DNA of 64,000 bases from Vagococcus allomyrinae (GTDB lineage Bacteria > Bacillota > Bacilli > Lactobacillales > Vagococcaceae). Location of the stretch: NCBI RefSeq assembly GCF_017829975.1, contig NZ_JAEEGA010000022.1, positions 1 through 64,000 on the forward strand. Reading direction: 5' to 3'. Positions 44,889-53,605 of this stretch are shown piece after piece. A model generated the notes under the pieces. That model had not been told where the DNA came from and did not search any database. It saw only the letters and a program-made list of their open reading frames with translations. The number at the start of each line of letters is the position of its first letter. Positions within the stretch are counted from its first letter, which is position 1. Position numbers and translations under genes: made by a program.

Positions 44889-46141
44889 TGAGTTGGTCGT
44901 CTCAGTTACCCCCTGATTTAGTCGAAAAAATTGAACGAGTCGATGACAAGATAATTCCCATGCGTCGAGAAATGGAAGAGGTCGCTTTAGCGAATCAAAG
45001 CAAGGTGCTCACAGCTTTTCGCCATAATCATCTGTCGGAAAGTCATTTCGCCATGTCAACTGGATATGGTTATGATGACTTAGGTCGTGACGCTCTTGAA
45101 GCCATTTATGCCGACGTTTTTCGCACGGCTGATGCAATCGTTCGCCCTCAATTGATTTCTGGAACCCATGCCATTGCGACGGCGTTGTTCGGGGTATTGC
45201 GACCTGGTGATGATTTATTGTACATCACTGGCACGCCTTATGATACCTTACTTGAAGTTCTTGGTGTCACAGGAGACGGGATCGGCTCATTTAAAGAGTA
45301 CAACATCGGGTATGATCAGGTGGCGTTGCAAGCAAATGGCCAGGTTGATTTTGCTGGTATTCAAGAAAAAGTGACTGAGAAAACCAAGGTCATCGCGATT
45401 CAGCGATCTCGTGGCTATGATCAGCGCCCTTCCTTTACTGTGGCAAAAATCGATGAGATGGTTCGTTTCATTCGTCGCCACTACCCTGAGATGATTATTT
45501 TTACGGACAATTGTTATGGCGAGTTCGCTGAAACTAGGGAGCCAACAGAAGTTGGGGTTGACTTGATGGCAGGATCATTGATTAAAAATCCAGGTGGGGG
45601 AATATGCAAGACAGGTGGTTATATCGTAGGACGTGAAGACTTAATTAAGCGCTGTGCTGTTCGTCTGACGACACCGGGTGTTGGCAAAGAAGCAGGGGCG
45701 ATGATTAACAGTACCCATGAGATGATTCAAGGCTTCTTTTTAGCCCCTCATGCGGTCAGTCAAGCGATTCAAGGTGCAATCTTTACAGCAGCCCTCTTGG
45801 CTGAGTTTGAGATTGAGTCTACCCCTAAATGGGATGAGCCGCGAACAGATTTAATTCAAATGGTGGCTTTAAAGGAACAAGAAGTTATGGTGAAATTCTG
45901 TCAGGCGATTCAACGATATTCACCAGTAGATGCTCATGTGTCCCCAATTCCAGCTTATATGCCAGGGTATGAAGACGATGTGATCATGGCTGCAGGTACA
46001 TTTATTCAAGGGGCTAGCTTGGAGTTGACAGCCGATGGGCCTTTGCGTTCGCCTTATATCCTATATGTACAAGGTGGTTTGACATACGAACACGTCAAAT
46101 TAGCTGTTAGTTACGCAGTTAACGATGTTTTTTTCATTTAA
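44888..46141 (+). CDS. ynbB: YnbB-like methionine gamma-lyase family protein (annotated aluminium resistance)
   Basis: The 417-residue PLP-dependent protein has the fold type I pattern: FRTADAIVRPQLISGTHAIATALFG near 85, TDNCYGEFAE near 205 and SLIKNPGGGI with the PLP lysine near 232. It belongs to the methionine gamma-lyase-like family often called aluminium resistance protein; its true reaction is unproven. The order hflX-ynbB-glnR-glnA is conserved in Bacilli. ATG 44888 overlaps the hflX stop and follows AAAGGAGGAG; a GTG at 44885 is also possible. Confidence 0.88.
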   Translation: MSWSSQLPPDLVEKIERVDDKIIPMRREMEEVALANQSKVLTAFRHNHLSESHFAMSTGYGYDDLGRDALEAIYADVFRTADAIVRPQLISGTHAIATALFGVLRPGDDLLYITGTPYDTLLEVLGVTGDGIGSFKEYNIGYDQVALQANGQVDFAGIQEKVTEKTKVIAIQRSRGYDQRPSFTVAKIDEMVRFIRRHYPEMIIFTDNCYGEFAETREPTEVGVDLMAGSLIKNPGGGICKTGGYIVGREDLIKRCAVRLTTPGVGKEAGAMINSTHEMIQGFFLAPHAVSQAIQGAIFTAALLAEFEIESTPKWDEPRTDLIQMVALKEQEVMVKFCQAIQRYSPVDAHVSPIPAYMPGYEDDVIMAAGTFIQGASLELTADGPLRSPYILYVQGGLTYEHVKLAVSYAVNDVFFI

Positions 46142-46180
46142 AAAAGCTGTTTCGTCAAAATATGACGGAACAGCTTTTTG
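46141..46180 (+). terminator. Terminator after ynbB
   Basis: AAAAAGCTGTTTCGTCA pairs with TGACGGAACAGCTTTTT, one G-U. It begins at the last base of the stop codon. The following 300 bases (46181-46480) show no gene. Confidence 0.85.
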
Positions 46181-46480
46181 ATTTTTACGACTGGTCGTTC
46201 AGTTGAGGCTTTAGTTCTAATTTGAATAATGGTGAACTGGGAAAGAGATGAAGCTTGTTTTGCTGGGTGACCGGTTCAAGGTATTGGTCTTTTTCGTATA
46301 AAGATTATGAGGGGTGACAATTGGTCTAGTTGCTTTTTTTGTCATTTACCAAATAGGAAAGGTCGAAATAGTATTTTTTGCTTCTTTAGAATTATTTAAT
46401 CATTGGCCTTTATTTGATTAGAACGTTGGAAAATCAATGTTTTAGACTGGGAGATAAACAAAATTTCAAAAAAATATGTT

Positions 46481-46505
46481 TTGATGTTAGGAAAGCTAAC
46501 ATCAA
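46481..46505 (+). promoter_or_regulatory. GlnR operator
   Basis: TGTTA-N7-TAACA (46485-46501) matches the GlnR/TnrA box exactly and sits in a 25-base element with perfect 10-bp arms (TTGATGTTAG and CTAACATCAA). It lies just upstream of the glnR -35, so glnR-glnA is probably autorepressed by GlnR when nitrogen is plentiful. Confidence 0.9.
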
Positions 46506-46508
46506 ATG

Positions 46509-46537
46509 TTGACAGTCTTTTTATCAACTGGTATGAT
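46509..46537 (+). promoter_or_regulatory. Promoter of glnR-glnA
   Basis: TTGACA (46509-46514) and TATGAT (46532-46537, extended by TGG) with 17-bp spacing. Confidence 0.85.
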
Positions 46538-46565
46538 TCTATTATCAATTAAGAGGAGGGCTGCT

Positions 46566-46943
46566 ATGAGTGAAAAAGAATTACGGAAGTCGATGTCTGT
46601 TTTTCCGATTGGAACAGTTATCAAACTAACTGATTTAAGTGCTAGGCAAATTCGTTATTACGAAGAACAGGAGCTAGTATTTCCAGAGCGAACAAGTAGT
46701 AATCAACGGATGTATTCTTTAAATGATGTGGATCGTTTACTTGAGATTAAAGATTGGTTGAGTGCAGGCTATAACATGGCTGGCATCCATAAACTTTATG
46801 AACGGGAAAAAGTCAAGCAACAGTCACAAAATGCGGCTTACCACTTAACGGACAATGAGGTGCGGAGGATTTTTTACGATGAACTGCTTGCAGAAAGTGG
46901 TTTAAATCGTAATCCTTTCCAATCTGAAGGCCCAAGGTTTTAA
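46566..46943 (+). CDS. glnR: Nitrogen regulator GlnR (MerR family)
   Basis: Represses glutamine synthetase and related genes under nitrogen excess through feedback-inhibited GlnA. The 125-residue protein has a MerR-type HTH (IKLTDLSARQIRYYEEQELVFPERTSSNQRMYSLNDVDRL, about 18-60) and a short C-terminal tail as in GlnR. ATG 46566 after AGAGGAGGG is used; a longer frame starting at 46506 covers the promoter. It forms an operon with glnA, 13 bases downstream. Confidence 0.95.
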   Translation: MSEKELRKSMSVFPIGTVIKLTDLSARQIRYYEEQELVFPERTSSNQRMYSLNDVDRLLEIKDWLSAGYNMAGIHKLYEREKVKQQSQNAAYHLTDNEVRRIFYDELLAESGLNRNPFQSEGPRF

Positions 46944-46956
46944 AATCTAAAGACAA

Positions 46957-48312
46957 ATGGGGACGACAACTGTGGAAAAAAATACCAAGCGAATTGCCGA
47001 GATTAAAAAGATTGCCAAGGAGGAAAACGTCCGCTTTTTACGTTTGATGTTTACCGATGTAATGGGAACCATCAAAAATGTGGAAGTGCCGATCAGCCAG
47101 TTGGACAAAGTGTTGGACAACAAAATGATGTTTGATGGTTCTTCGATTGAAGGCTTTGTCAGAATTGAAGAAAGCGACATGTATTTATTTCCAGATTTAA
47201 ATACGTGGCTGATATTCCCATGGGAAAATGGTGATGGCAAAGTGGCTCGTTTAATTTGTGACATTTACATGCCAGAAGGAACGCCATTCTTAGGAGATCC
47301 ACGAGGTAACTTAAAGCGCGTCATAAAAGAAATGGGAAAACTGGGATTTAAGTCCTTTAACTTAGGTCCAGAACCAGAATTTTTCTTGTTTAAGTTAGAT
47401 GAAAATGGTAAACCGACAACCGAACTTAACGATAGCGGTGGTTACTTTGATTTTTCTCCACAAGACTTAGGAGAAGATTGTCGTCGTGATATTGTGCTGG
47501 AGCTTGAAAACTTGGGCTTTGAAGTTGAAGCGTCCCATCACGAATGTGGTCCTGGTCAACATGAGATTGACTTTAAGTATGCCGATGTATTGGAGGCCTG
47601 CGACAATATTCAAACATTTAAGTTAGTGGTGAAAACCATTGCTCGCCGTCACGGGTTACATGCGACCTTTATGCCTAAACCACTTCATGGGATTGCTGGT
47701 TCAGGGATGCACTGTAATATGTCTCTTTTCACAGAAGAAGGCAACGCCTTTTTTGATGAAAATGGCGAGCGTCAATTAAGTCAAACGGCTTATCATTTCT
47801 TAGGCGGTTTGTTGGAGCATGCTCGTGCGTATACAGCGGTTTGTAATCCGACTGTCAACTCCTATAAGCGTTTAGTGCCAGGTTTTGAAGCACCGGTATA
47901 CGTGGCTTGGAGTGGGCGCAATCGTTCACCACTCGTTCGCGTCCCAGAATCTCGTGGGTTGTCCACTCGTTTGGAATTGCGTTCAGTTGACCCATCGGCC
48001 AATCCGTACTTAGCAATGGCAGTCTTGCTTGAAGCGGGACTTGATGGCATTCGCAATAAGATTGTGCCACCAGCAGAAGTTAACCGTAATATTTATGTGA
48101 TGAATGAAGAGGAACGGGAAGCGGCGCAAATCACTGATTTGCCTTCAACCTTACATAATGCGATCAAAGCGTTGCGCAAAGACGAAGTTATTAAAGAGGC
48201 TCTAGGGGAGCATATTTACGCCAACTTTGTTGAAGCTAAACGCCTTGAATGGAGTGCTTTCCGTCAGCAAGTATCTGAGTGGGAAAGAGAACAATATTTA
48301 GAATTATACTAA
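46957..48312 (+). CDS. glnA: Glutamine synthetase type I
   Basis: Makes glutamine from glutamate, ammonia and ATP. The 451-residue GSI-alpha enzyme has [20 protein letters not shown] near 54, GPEPEFFLF near 135, [13 protein letters not shown] near 196, HATFMPKP near 234, NSYKRLVPG near 304 and [10 protein letters not shown] near 342. The adenylylation-loop Tyr region of GSI-beta is not evident, as expected for Firmicutes. ATG 46957 lacks a good ribosome binding site; GTG 46972, in frame, with GGGG nine bases upstream, is an alternative start. Confidence 0.95.
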   Translation: MGTTTVEKNTKRIAEIKKIAKEENVRFLRLMFTDVMGTIKNVEVPISQLDKVLDNKMMFDGSSIEGFVRIEESDMYLFPDLNTWLIFPWENGDGKVARLICDIYMPEGTPFLGDPRGNLKRVIKEMGKLGFKSFNLGPEPEFFLFKLDENGKPTTELNDSGGYFDFSPQDLGEDCRRDIVLELENLGFEVEASHHECGPGQHEIDFKYADVLEACDNIQTFKLVVKTIARRHGLHATFMPKPLHGIAGSGMHCNMSLFTEEGNAFFDENGERQLSQTAYHFLGGLLEHARAYTAVCNPTVNSYKRLVPGFEAPVYVAWSGRNRSPLVRVPESRGLSTRLELRSVDPSANPYLAMAVLLEAGLDGIRNKIVPPAEVNRNIYVMNEEEREAAQITDLPSTLHNAIKALRKDEVIKEALGEHIYANFVEAKRLEWSAFRQQVSEWEREQYLELY

Positions 48313-48324
48313 AAGATGACGAAT

Positions 48325-48362
48325 GAACAGGTATGGAGCGGGGGGCTCCGTCCTGTTTTTTT
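48325..48362 (+). terminator. Terminator of glnRA
   Basis: AACAGG...GGAGC pairs with GCTCC...CCTGTT around an internal loop, followed by T7. Confidence 0.8.
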
Positions 48363-48439
48363 GTGCACATGTCCGGCAGAGTTGCTTCCAGAGAGTCTAA
48401 TTGTTTAAGAAAAAATTATCAGCAGACTAAACTGATTAA

Positions 48440-48448
48440 TGGTATACT
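48440..48448 (+). promoter_or_regulatory. Extended -10 promoter of the phosphohexomutase gene
   Basis: TGG-TATACT, 35 bases before the start codon; no clear -35. A second TATAAT occurs at 48457-48462. Confidence 0.5.
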
Positions 48449-48483
48449 ATGACTTGTATAATTTATTGAAAGAGGTGGCTTGG

Positions 48484-50208
48484 ATGACTTGGCAACAAGT
48501 ATATAAAAAATGGCAAGAACAGCCAGATTTACCAGGGGCTTTAAAAGCAAATTTAGCTGAACTAGCAACGAATCCTGAGCAATTAGAAGATGCGTTTTAC
48601 GCACCTTTAGAATTTGGTACAGCGGGAATGCGAGGTATTTTAGGAGCGGGAATCAACCGTATGAATGTTTACACCGTGAGACAAGCGACAGAAGGTTTGG
48701 CGCGTTTCATCGAAACCTTAGATGAACCTGCTAAAAGCAGAGGGGTTGTCATCGCCTACGATTCTCGCCATCAATCACCAGAATTTGGTCTGGAAGCAGC
48801 TAGAGTACTAGCAAATCATCAGATCAAAGCGTATGTCTTTGAAAGTTTAAGACCGACACCAGAACTGTCTTTTGCCGTTCGCGAGTTAAACTGCGTTGCG
48901 GGGATTATGATTACAGCGAGTCACAATCCAGCTGCCTATAATGGTTATAAAGTCTACGGCGCTGACGGTGGCCAGATGCCTCCACAAGATGCCGATGCTT
49001 TGACGACATTTGTGCGTCAAATCGACAACCCATTAGCGATAAAAATCGCTGCTCACAGTGACCAATCACCTTCTGAGTATATCGAAATAGTTGGCGACAA
49101 AATAGATACAACTTACTTGGAAAATATTAAATCAGTGTCAATTGATCTTGAGTTGATTAAAGAATACGGTAAAGAGTTAAAATTAGTTTTTACCCCTCTT
49201 CATGGAACTGGTAAGATGTTAGGTGAGCGTGCGTTAAAGCAAGCTGGGTTTGAGCAATTTATTTTAGAACCAGCTCAATCTATCGCTGATCCTGACTTTA
49301 CAACCGTTAAATCACCAAACCCAGAAGAACTCTCGGCTTTTGAATATGCCATTCGTCTAGGGCAAGCGGAAGGGGCAGATTTGTTAGTTGCAACTGATCC
49401 TGATGCTGACCGCTTAGGAGCCGCGGTTCGTTTGCCGGATGGTACGTATCAAGTGTTGACGGGCAATCAAATCGGGGCATTATTGATTCAGTATATTTTA
49501 ACGGCCAAACAAGATGCTGGAGTTTTACCAGCAAATGGGGCAGTTTTAAAATCAATTGTCTCAAGTGAAATGGCGACAGCAATCTGTCAAAAATTTGATG
49601 TTGAGATGATAAATGTGTTAACAGGCTTTAAATTTATTGCTGAAAAAATTGAAGAATTTGAGCAAACAGGGTCTCATACTTTCATCTTTGGGTTCGAAGA
49701 AAGTTACGGCTACTTGGTCAAATCCTTTGTTCGCGATAAAGATGCGATCCAAACGCTTCTGTTGTTAGCAGAAGTCGCGGCTTTTTATAAGAAAAAAGGC
49801 CAGACACTGTATGATGGCTTGCAGGCAATTTTTGCTGAATATGGCTACTTTGAAGAGAAAACCATTTCAGTGACGATGGCGGGGATTGAAGGCGCAGCTA
49901 AAATTAACGCCTTAATGGCGAGAGCACGGACAGAGCGAGCCACTGATTTTGGTGGAATAGCCGTCGTTGCAACTGAGGATTTTGCGGCGCAAGAGAGGAT
50001 CTTTGGGGATGGTAGCAAGGAGTCGATTGACTTACCAAAAGCGAACGTCTTGAAATATCTTCTAGAAGATGGTAGTTGGGTAGCCATTCGTCCTTCAGGA
50101 ACTGAGCCCAAAATCAAATTTTATATTGCGGCTAAGGCCGAGACGCAAGCAACAGTTTCGCAAAAAGTAGTCGAGATAACAAAAGCGATTGAGTTGTTAA
50201 TTCAATAA
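48484..50208 (+). CDS. pgcA: Alpha-phosphoglucomutase / phosphomannomutase family protein
   Basis: Interconverts glucose-1-phosphate and glucose-6-phosphate for cell-wall and glycolipid precursors. The 574-residue protein has the four-domain alpha-D-phosphohexomutase layout: LEFGTAGMRGILGAG near 38, phosphoserine loop GIMITASHNPAAYNGYKVYG near 139, metal loop ATDPDADRLG near 302, sugar loop FGFEESYGYL near 400 and phosphate-binding RPSGTEPKIKFYI near 535. Length fits the PgcA type. ATG 48484 after AAAGAGGTGG is chosen over an upstream frame that overlaps the promoter. Confidence 0.93.
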   Translation: MTWQQVYKKWQEQPDLPGALKANLAELATNPEQLEDAFYAPLEFGTAGMRGILGAGINRMNVYTVRQATEGLARFIETLDEPAKSRGVVIAYDSRHQSPEFGLEAARVLANHQIKAYVFESLRPTPELSFAVRELNCVAGIMITASHNPAAYNGYKVYGADGGQMPPQDADALTTFVRQIDNPLAIKIAAHSDQSPSEYIEIVGDKIDTTYLENIKSVSIDLELIKEYGKELKLVFTPLHGTGKMLGERALKQAGFEQFILEPAQSIADPDFTTVKSPNPEELSAFEYAIRLGQAEGADLLVATDPDADRLGAAVRLPDGTYQVLTGNQIGALLIQYILTAKQDAGVLPANGAVLKSIVSSEMATAICQKFDVEMINVLTGFKFIAEKIEEFEQTGSHTFIFGFEESYGYLVKSFVRDKDAIQTLLLLAEVAAFYKKKGQTLYDGLQAIFAEYGYFEEKTISVTMAGIEGAAKINALMARARTERATDFGGIAVVATEDFAAQERIFGDGSKESIDLPKANVLKYLLEDGSWVAIRPSGTEPKIKFYIAAKAETQATVSQKVVEITKAIELLIQ

Positions 50209-50214
50209 TCGATG

Positions 50215-50250
50215 AAAAAGAAGGTCAGTACGATTGCTGCCTTCTTTTTT
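50215..50250 (+). terminator. Terminator of pgcA
   Basis: AAAAAGAAGG and CAG pair with CTG and CCTTCTTTTTT. Downstream, 50251-50637 holds no gene I can support. It includes several short stems, for example CTTCAGCTGAAAAGAAG (50371-50387) and the palindrome TAGTACTA, but no recognised riboswitch. Confidence 0.8.
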
Positions 50251-50637
50251 GTAAATAAGAATAATTTCGTTTTGTAAGCAAAAAGGCTAGACTTTTTTTG
50301 GAAAACATATTAGCATAGTGAAGTAGTACTAATAGACTAGATAGCTCCTTTGAATCACGATCAAGGGTTAACCTTCAGCTGAAAAGAAGGCTAGAAACAC
50401 CGGGGTTGCTCGCGATTATCTGGTTAATCCAGTGGAACTATGTATTTAGATTGTTTGACGAGAGGCCTCTTACAGGCAGTTAAAAAGTGACTAAAAAGAA
50501 TGCCTTAAAACGCTAGGGTGGCTTTATTTCTCTGCCGATGACTTGGTAAGAATAATGCCTAGAGATTGATGAGATCAAAGCAAAGGAAAGTGTTTAGGGC
50601 TTGACACTAACGTTTCAAAAGAAAAAGGAGTGACAAC

Positions 50638-50949
50638 ATGGCTGAACTGACGGCGACACCAGAGATAATTGAAAAAGTGAGTCAATTGTATAAAGCTTTA
50701 AGTGATCCAACGCGGATAAAAATTTTAACATTATTAAGTCATTCGGAGAAAAATGTGAGTGCTATTGTCGAAAGTATTGGATTAGAACAGTCAGCAGTAT
50801 CTCATCAATTAAAGCTTTTACGCTTGAATCATTTGGTTAAATCTCGGAAAGAGGGGAAATCTGTTTATTATTCATTAGATGACCAACATGTGGTAGATAT
50901 TTTAGGTCAGAGTTTTAAACACATTACTCATTCTCAGCGGCGTGATTAA
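50638..50949 (+). CDS. ArsR-family regulator with a CzrA-type zinc site
   Basis: The 103-residue winged-helix repressor has KALSDPTRIKILTLLS near 19 and a recognition helix in GLEQSAVSHQLKLLRLNHLV near 48. The C-terminal helix carries Asp82, His84, His95 and His98, exactly the D-x-H-x10-H-x2-H spacing of the alpha-5 Zn/Co site of CzrA and NmtR. The alpha-3 Cys motif of ArsR/SmtB is absent. No metal exporter is adjacent; a terminator follows directly. Start ATG 50638 follows AAAGGAGTGA. Confidence 0.9.
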   Translation: MAELTATPEIIEKVSQLYKALSDPTRIKILTLLSHSEKNVSAIVESIGLEQSAVSHQLKLLRLNHLVKSRKEGKSVYYSLDDQHVVDILGQSFKHITHSQRRD

Positions 50950-50951
50950 GC

Positions 50952-50995
50952 GAAGAGGAGCGAACAGTCAAAACGACTGTCCGCTCCTCTTTTTA
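50952..50995 (+). terminator. Terminator of the arsR-like gene
   Basis: AGAGGAGCG and CAGTC pair with GACTG and CGCTCCTCT, then T5. Confidence 0.85.
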
Positions 50996-51203
50996 TCTCC
51001 AGCGGTGGCGGCTGATTTTGGGGCTATCAGACTTAGCGAGAGTCTGGGTGGAACAGGCGACAAGGTTTCAAGGATAGGGATGGTTAAGTGAATTCGTAAT
51101 TGGGACTAGCAAAAACGACTAAATTTCGGTATACTGAGAGATATTATCTTGATTAAAAAACGATGAAATTTTTTTAATCAAAGCTTAAGTAAGGAGTTTG
51201 TCT

Positions 51204-52490
51204 ATGGAAAAATTAAAAGTAGCAGTTTTAGGGTTAGGAACAGTCGGGTCAGGGGTTCCTCTCATTTTGAAGGAACATCAAGAAAAAATATCTTTAGTTA
51301 CTGGGGTAGAAATTGTTGTCGAGCAAGCCTTGGTGAGAGATGAAGCGGAGAAAGTTGATTTAGCCAAACATTATGATATTCAATTAACGACAGATTATCA
51401 AGAGATTTTAAGCAACCCAGAAATTCAAGTTGTAGTGGAATTGATCGGTCAGATTGAGCCGGCTAAAACTTATATTATTCAGGCTTTGGAAAGCGGCAAG
51501 CACGTGGTGACGGCGAATAAAGACCTACTGGCCCTCCACGGTAAGGAGCTAGTTGAAACAGCCAATAAACATCAACGCGATTTGTATTATGAAGCAGCGG
51601 TTGCCGGTGGGATCCCCATTTTGCGGACGATTGCTAATAGTTTAGCGGCAGATAACATTACCTGTGTCAGAGGCATTTTAAATGGTACCACTAACTACAT
51701 GTTAACGAAGATGGCCAACGAAGGTTGGTCCTATGAACAAGCCTTAGATGAAGCTCAGGCGTTAGGTTTTGCTGAATCAGATCCAACCAATGACGTTGAT
51801 GGAATCGATGCCGCTTATAAAGTAGCTATTTTAACCCAATTTGCTTTTGGGATGAGCATAGATTTAGCGGATATTGATAAAAAGGGGATTCGTGGCATGT
51901 CATCTGATGACATTCAAATGGCCCAACAACTTGGCTATATCGTGAAATTATTAGGTTCGTCTAAAAAGACAAACGGCAGTGTGTCGGCAGAAGTTGGTCC
52001 CGTCTTGGTACCCGCTGACCATCCGTTAGCTTCCGTTCAAAATGAAATGAATGCCGTGTATGTCCAAAGCTCTGGCGTTCGCGAATCGATGTATTACGGT
52101 CCAGGGGCAGGTGCTAAACCGACAGCCACAAGTGTTGTCAGTGATATTATTACAGTGGCAAAAAATATTCGTTTAGGGATTAGTGGTCATATGTTTAACT
52201 CTTATGCCAGTGAGACAGTGTTAACAAAAGATGAAGACATTGAATCAAAATACTATTTTTCAGTCAATGTTGAAGATAAAGTCGGGCAATTTTTGAAATT
52301 AACTCAGATTATCACTGAAGCTGGCGCGAGTATTGATCAATTGATTCAGCAGAAGTCTGATGGGAAACAAGCGAGAATTGTCGCCATTACCCATTTGATG
52401 ACCAAGGCCCAGATGGCAGAAGTAGCCAAACAAATTAATCGTGTATCGGAATTTGAGTTAGTTGCATCTTACCAAGTGTGGACAGATTAA
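51204..52490 (+). CDS. hom: Homoserine dehydrogenase
   Basis: Reduces aspartate semialdehyde to homoserine. The 428-residue protein has AVLGLGTVGSGVP near residue 6, VVTANKDLLALHG near 100, EAAVAGGIPILRTI near 131, GILNGTTNYMLTKM near 156 and the catalytic region ESDPTNDVDGIDAAYK near 192, with a C-terminal ACT domain (from about 350) for feedback control. ATG 51204 has AAGGAG 7 bases upstream, and a -10 TATACT lies at 51130-51135. thrB follows after 67 bases. Confidence 0.95.
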   Translation: MEKLKVAVLGLGTVGSGVPLILKEHQEKISLVTGVEIVVEQALVRDEAEKVDLAKHYDIQLTTDYQEILSNPEIQVVVELIGQIEPAKTYIIQALESGKHVVTANKDLLALHGKELVETANKHQRDLYYEAAVAGGIPILRTIANSLAADNITCVRGILNGTTNYMLTKMANEGWSYEQALDEAQALGFAESDPTNDVDGIDAAYKVAILTQFAFGMSIDLADIDKKGIRGMSSDDIQMAQQLGYIVKLLGSSKKTNGSVSAEVGPVLVPADHPLASVQNEMNAVYVQSSGVRESMYYGPGAGAKPTATSVVSDIITVAKNIRLGISGHMFNSYASETVLTKDEDIESKYYFSVNVEDKVGQFLKLTQIITEAGASIDQLIQQKSDGKQARIVAITHLMTKAQMAEVAKQINRVSEFELVASYQVWTD

Positions 52491-52557
52491 CAGAAAAAGA
52501 GCGTTATCGATTTTTGACCATGAAGATGGGGAATTTATAGAAGTTTGGAGTAAGCTT

Positions 52558-53418
52558 ATGAAAATTAGAGTACCAGCAACAAGTGCTAATCTAGGGTGTG
52601 GGTTTGATTCCTGTGGCATTGCGTTATCCTTGTATTTACATTTAGATACAGGTGTTGAAGCAGAAGAGTGGCAGATCGAGCATCGGTTAGAAGGGGTGTC
52701 TCATGATGAGAGTAACTTGATTATTACCACGGCTTTGGCGCTTAAACCAGATCTTAAGCCAAGAAAAATGACCATGCAAACCGATATTCCACCAGCTCGG
52801 GGCCTTGGTAGTAGTTCAACTGCGATTGTCGCAGGCATTGAACTAGCCAATCGAGAAGGACAATTGGGTTTAACCAGAAAAGAAAAATTGGCAATCGCAA
52901 CAGAGATGGAAGGCCATCCAGATAATGTGGGGCCAGCTATCTATGGTGATTTTGTCGTAGCGTGTTACGATCAGAAGGAAGTTAACAGCGTCAAACATCA
53001 TTTCCCCGATTGTGATGTGGTGGTTTTTATTCCCGATCAGGAACTGTTAACTAGTGAAAGTCGGGATATTTTGCCGAAGGAACTACCTTATAAAGAAGCC
53101 GTCACAGCTAGTGGTATTAGCAATGTGATGATTGGGGCTGTTCTCAACGGCAACTTACCTCTTGCAGGTAAGATGATGGAACAGGATTTATGGCATGAAA
53201 AATACCGAGGGGAGTTAATCCCTCATTTAAAACCGCTTCGTGATTTAGGTCATCAGGTCGGCGTATACGGAACCGTTTTAAGTGGTGCTGGGCCAACGAT
53301 TTTGACTCTCTGTCCCTATGAGTTAACCGAGACCTTTGTAGCAAGTGTTAAGGCTTTAGGGTTGGCAGGCAAAGTGGAAATTCTTGCCGTTGATAAAGAA
53401 GGCACGCAAGTCTTTTAA
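52558..53418 (+). CDS. thrB: Homoserine kinase
   Basis: Phosphorylates homoserine for threonine synthesis. The 286-residue GHMP kinase begins MKIRVPATSANLGCGFDSCG, has the ATP loop IPPARGLGSSSTAIVAGIEL near 79 and the C-terminal GTVLSGAGPTILTL near 240. ATG 52558 after GGAG is the start; an upstream in-frame extension overlaps hom and is not supported. Operon with hom; thrC is elsewhere (20399). The stop codon is 2 bases from repeat copy D. Confidence 0.95.
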   Translation: MKIRVPATSANLGCGFDSCGIALSLYLHLDTGVEAEEWQIEHRLEGVSHDESNLIITTALALKPDLKPRKMTMQTDIPPARGLGSSSTAIVAGIELANREGQLGLTRKEKLAIATEMEGHPDNVGPAIYGDFVVACYDQKEVNSVKHHFPDCDVVVFIPDQELLTSESRDILPKELPYKEAVTASGISNVMIGAVLNGNLPLAGKMMEQDLWHEKYRGELIPHLKPLRDLGHQVGVYGTVLSGAGPTILTLCPYELTETFVASVKALGLAGKVEILAVDKEGTQVF

Positions 53419-53420
53419 AG

Positions 53421-53564
53421 AAGAAAAGTTGAACGAGGCGTTGCCGTTGCTCTTATTGCTTGAGCACTTAGCATTTGTTGAGATCAAAGGATAGACTAGG
53501 GCTGCCTCGTGAAGCAGGAGCCAAACTGCGATATAGAGAGAGTTTTATACTTTCCTAGAGAGTA
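53421..53564 (+). repeat. Dispersed repeat, copy D (internally deleted)
   Basis: The left end AAGAAAAG-TTGAACGAGGCGTTGCC and right end CCAAACTGCGATATAGAGAG with TTTTATACTTTCC match copy B, but about 110 internal bases including the 18-bp inverted repeat are missing. It starts just after the thrB stop and ends against the ppsR terminator. Confidence 0.8.
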
Positions 53565-53600
53565 AAAAAGTTGGGGGACGAGTGTCCCTCAACTTTTTTT
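53565..53600. terminator. Bidirectional terminator, thrB / ppsR
   Basis: AAAAAGTTGGGGGA (53565-53578) pairs with TCCCTCAACTTTTT (53585-53598), one G-U, with A and T runs on both sides. Confidence 0.85.
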
Positions 53601-53605
53601 GAGCT

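Noticed and set aside
50330-50470. Known riboswitch (SAM, TPP, c-di-AMP, NiCo) or T-box upstream of the ArsR gene
   Set aside because: Several short stems exist and AGGGTGG occurs at 50515-50521, but no conserved core or terminator pairing was found.
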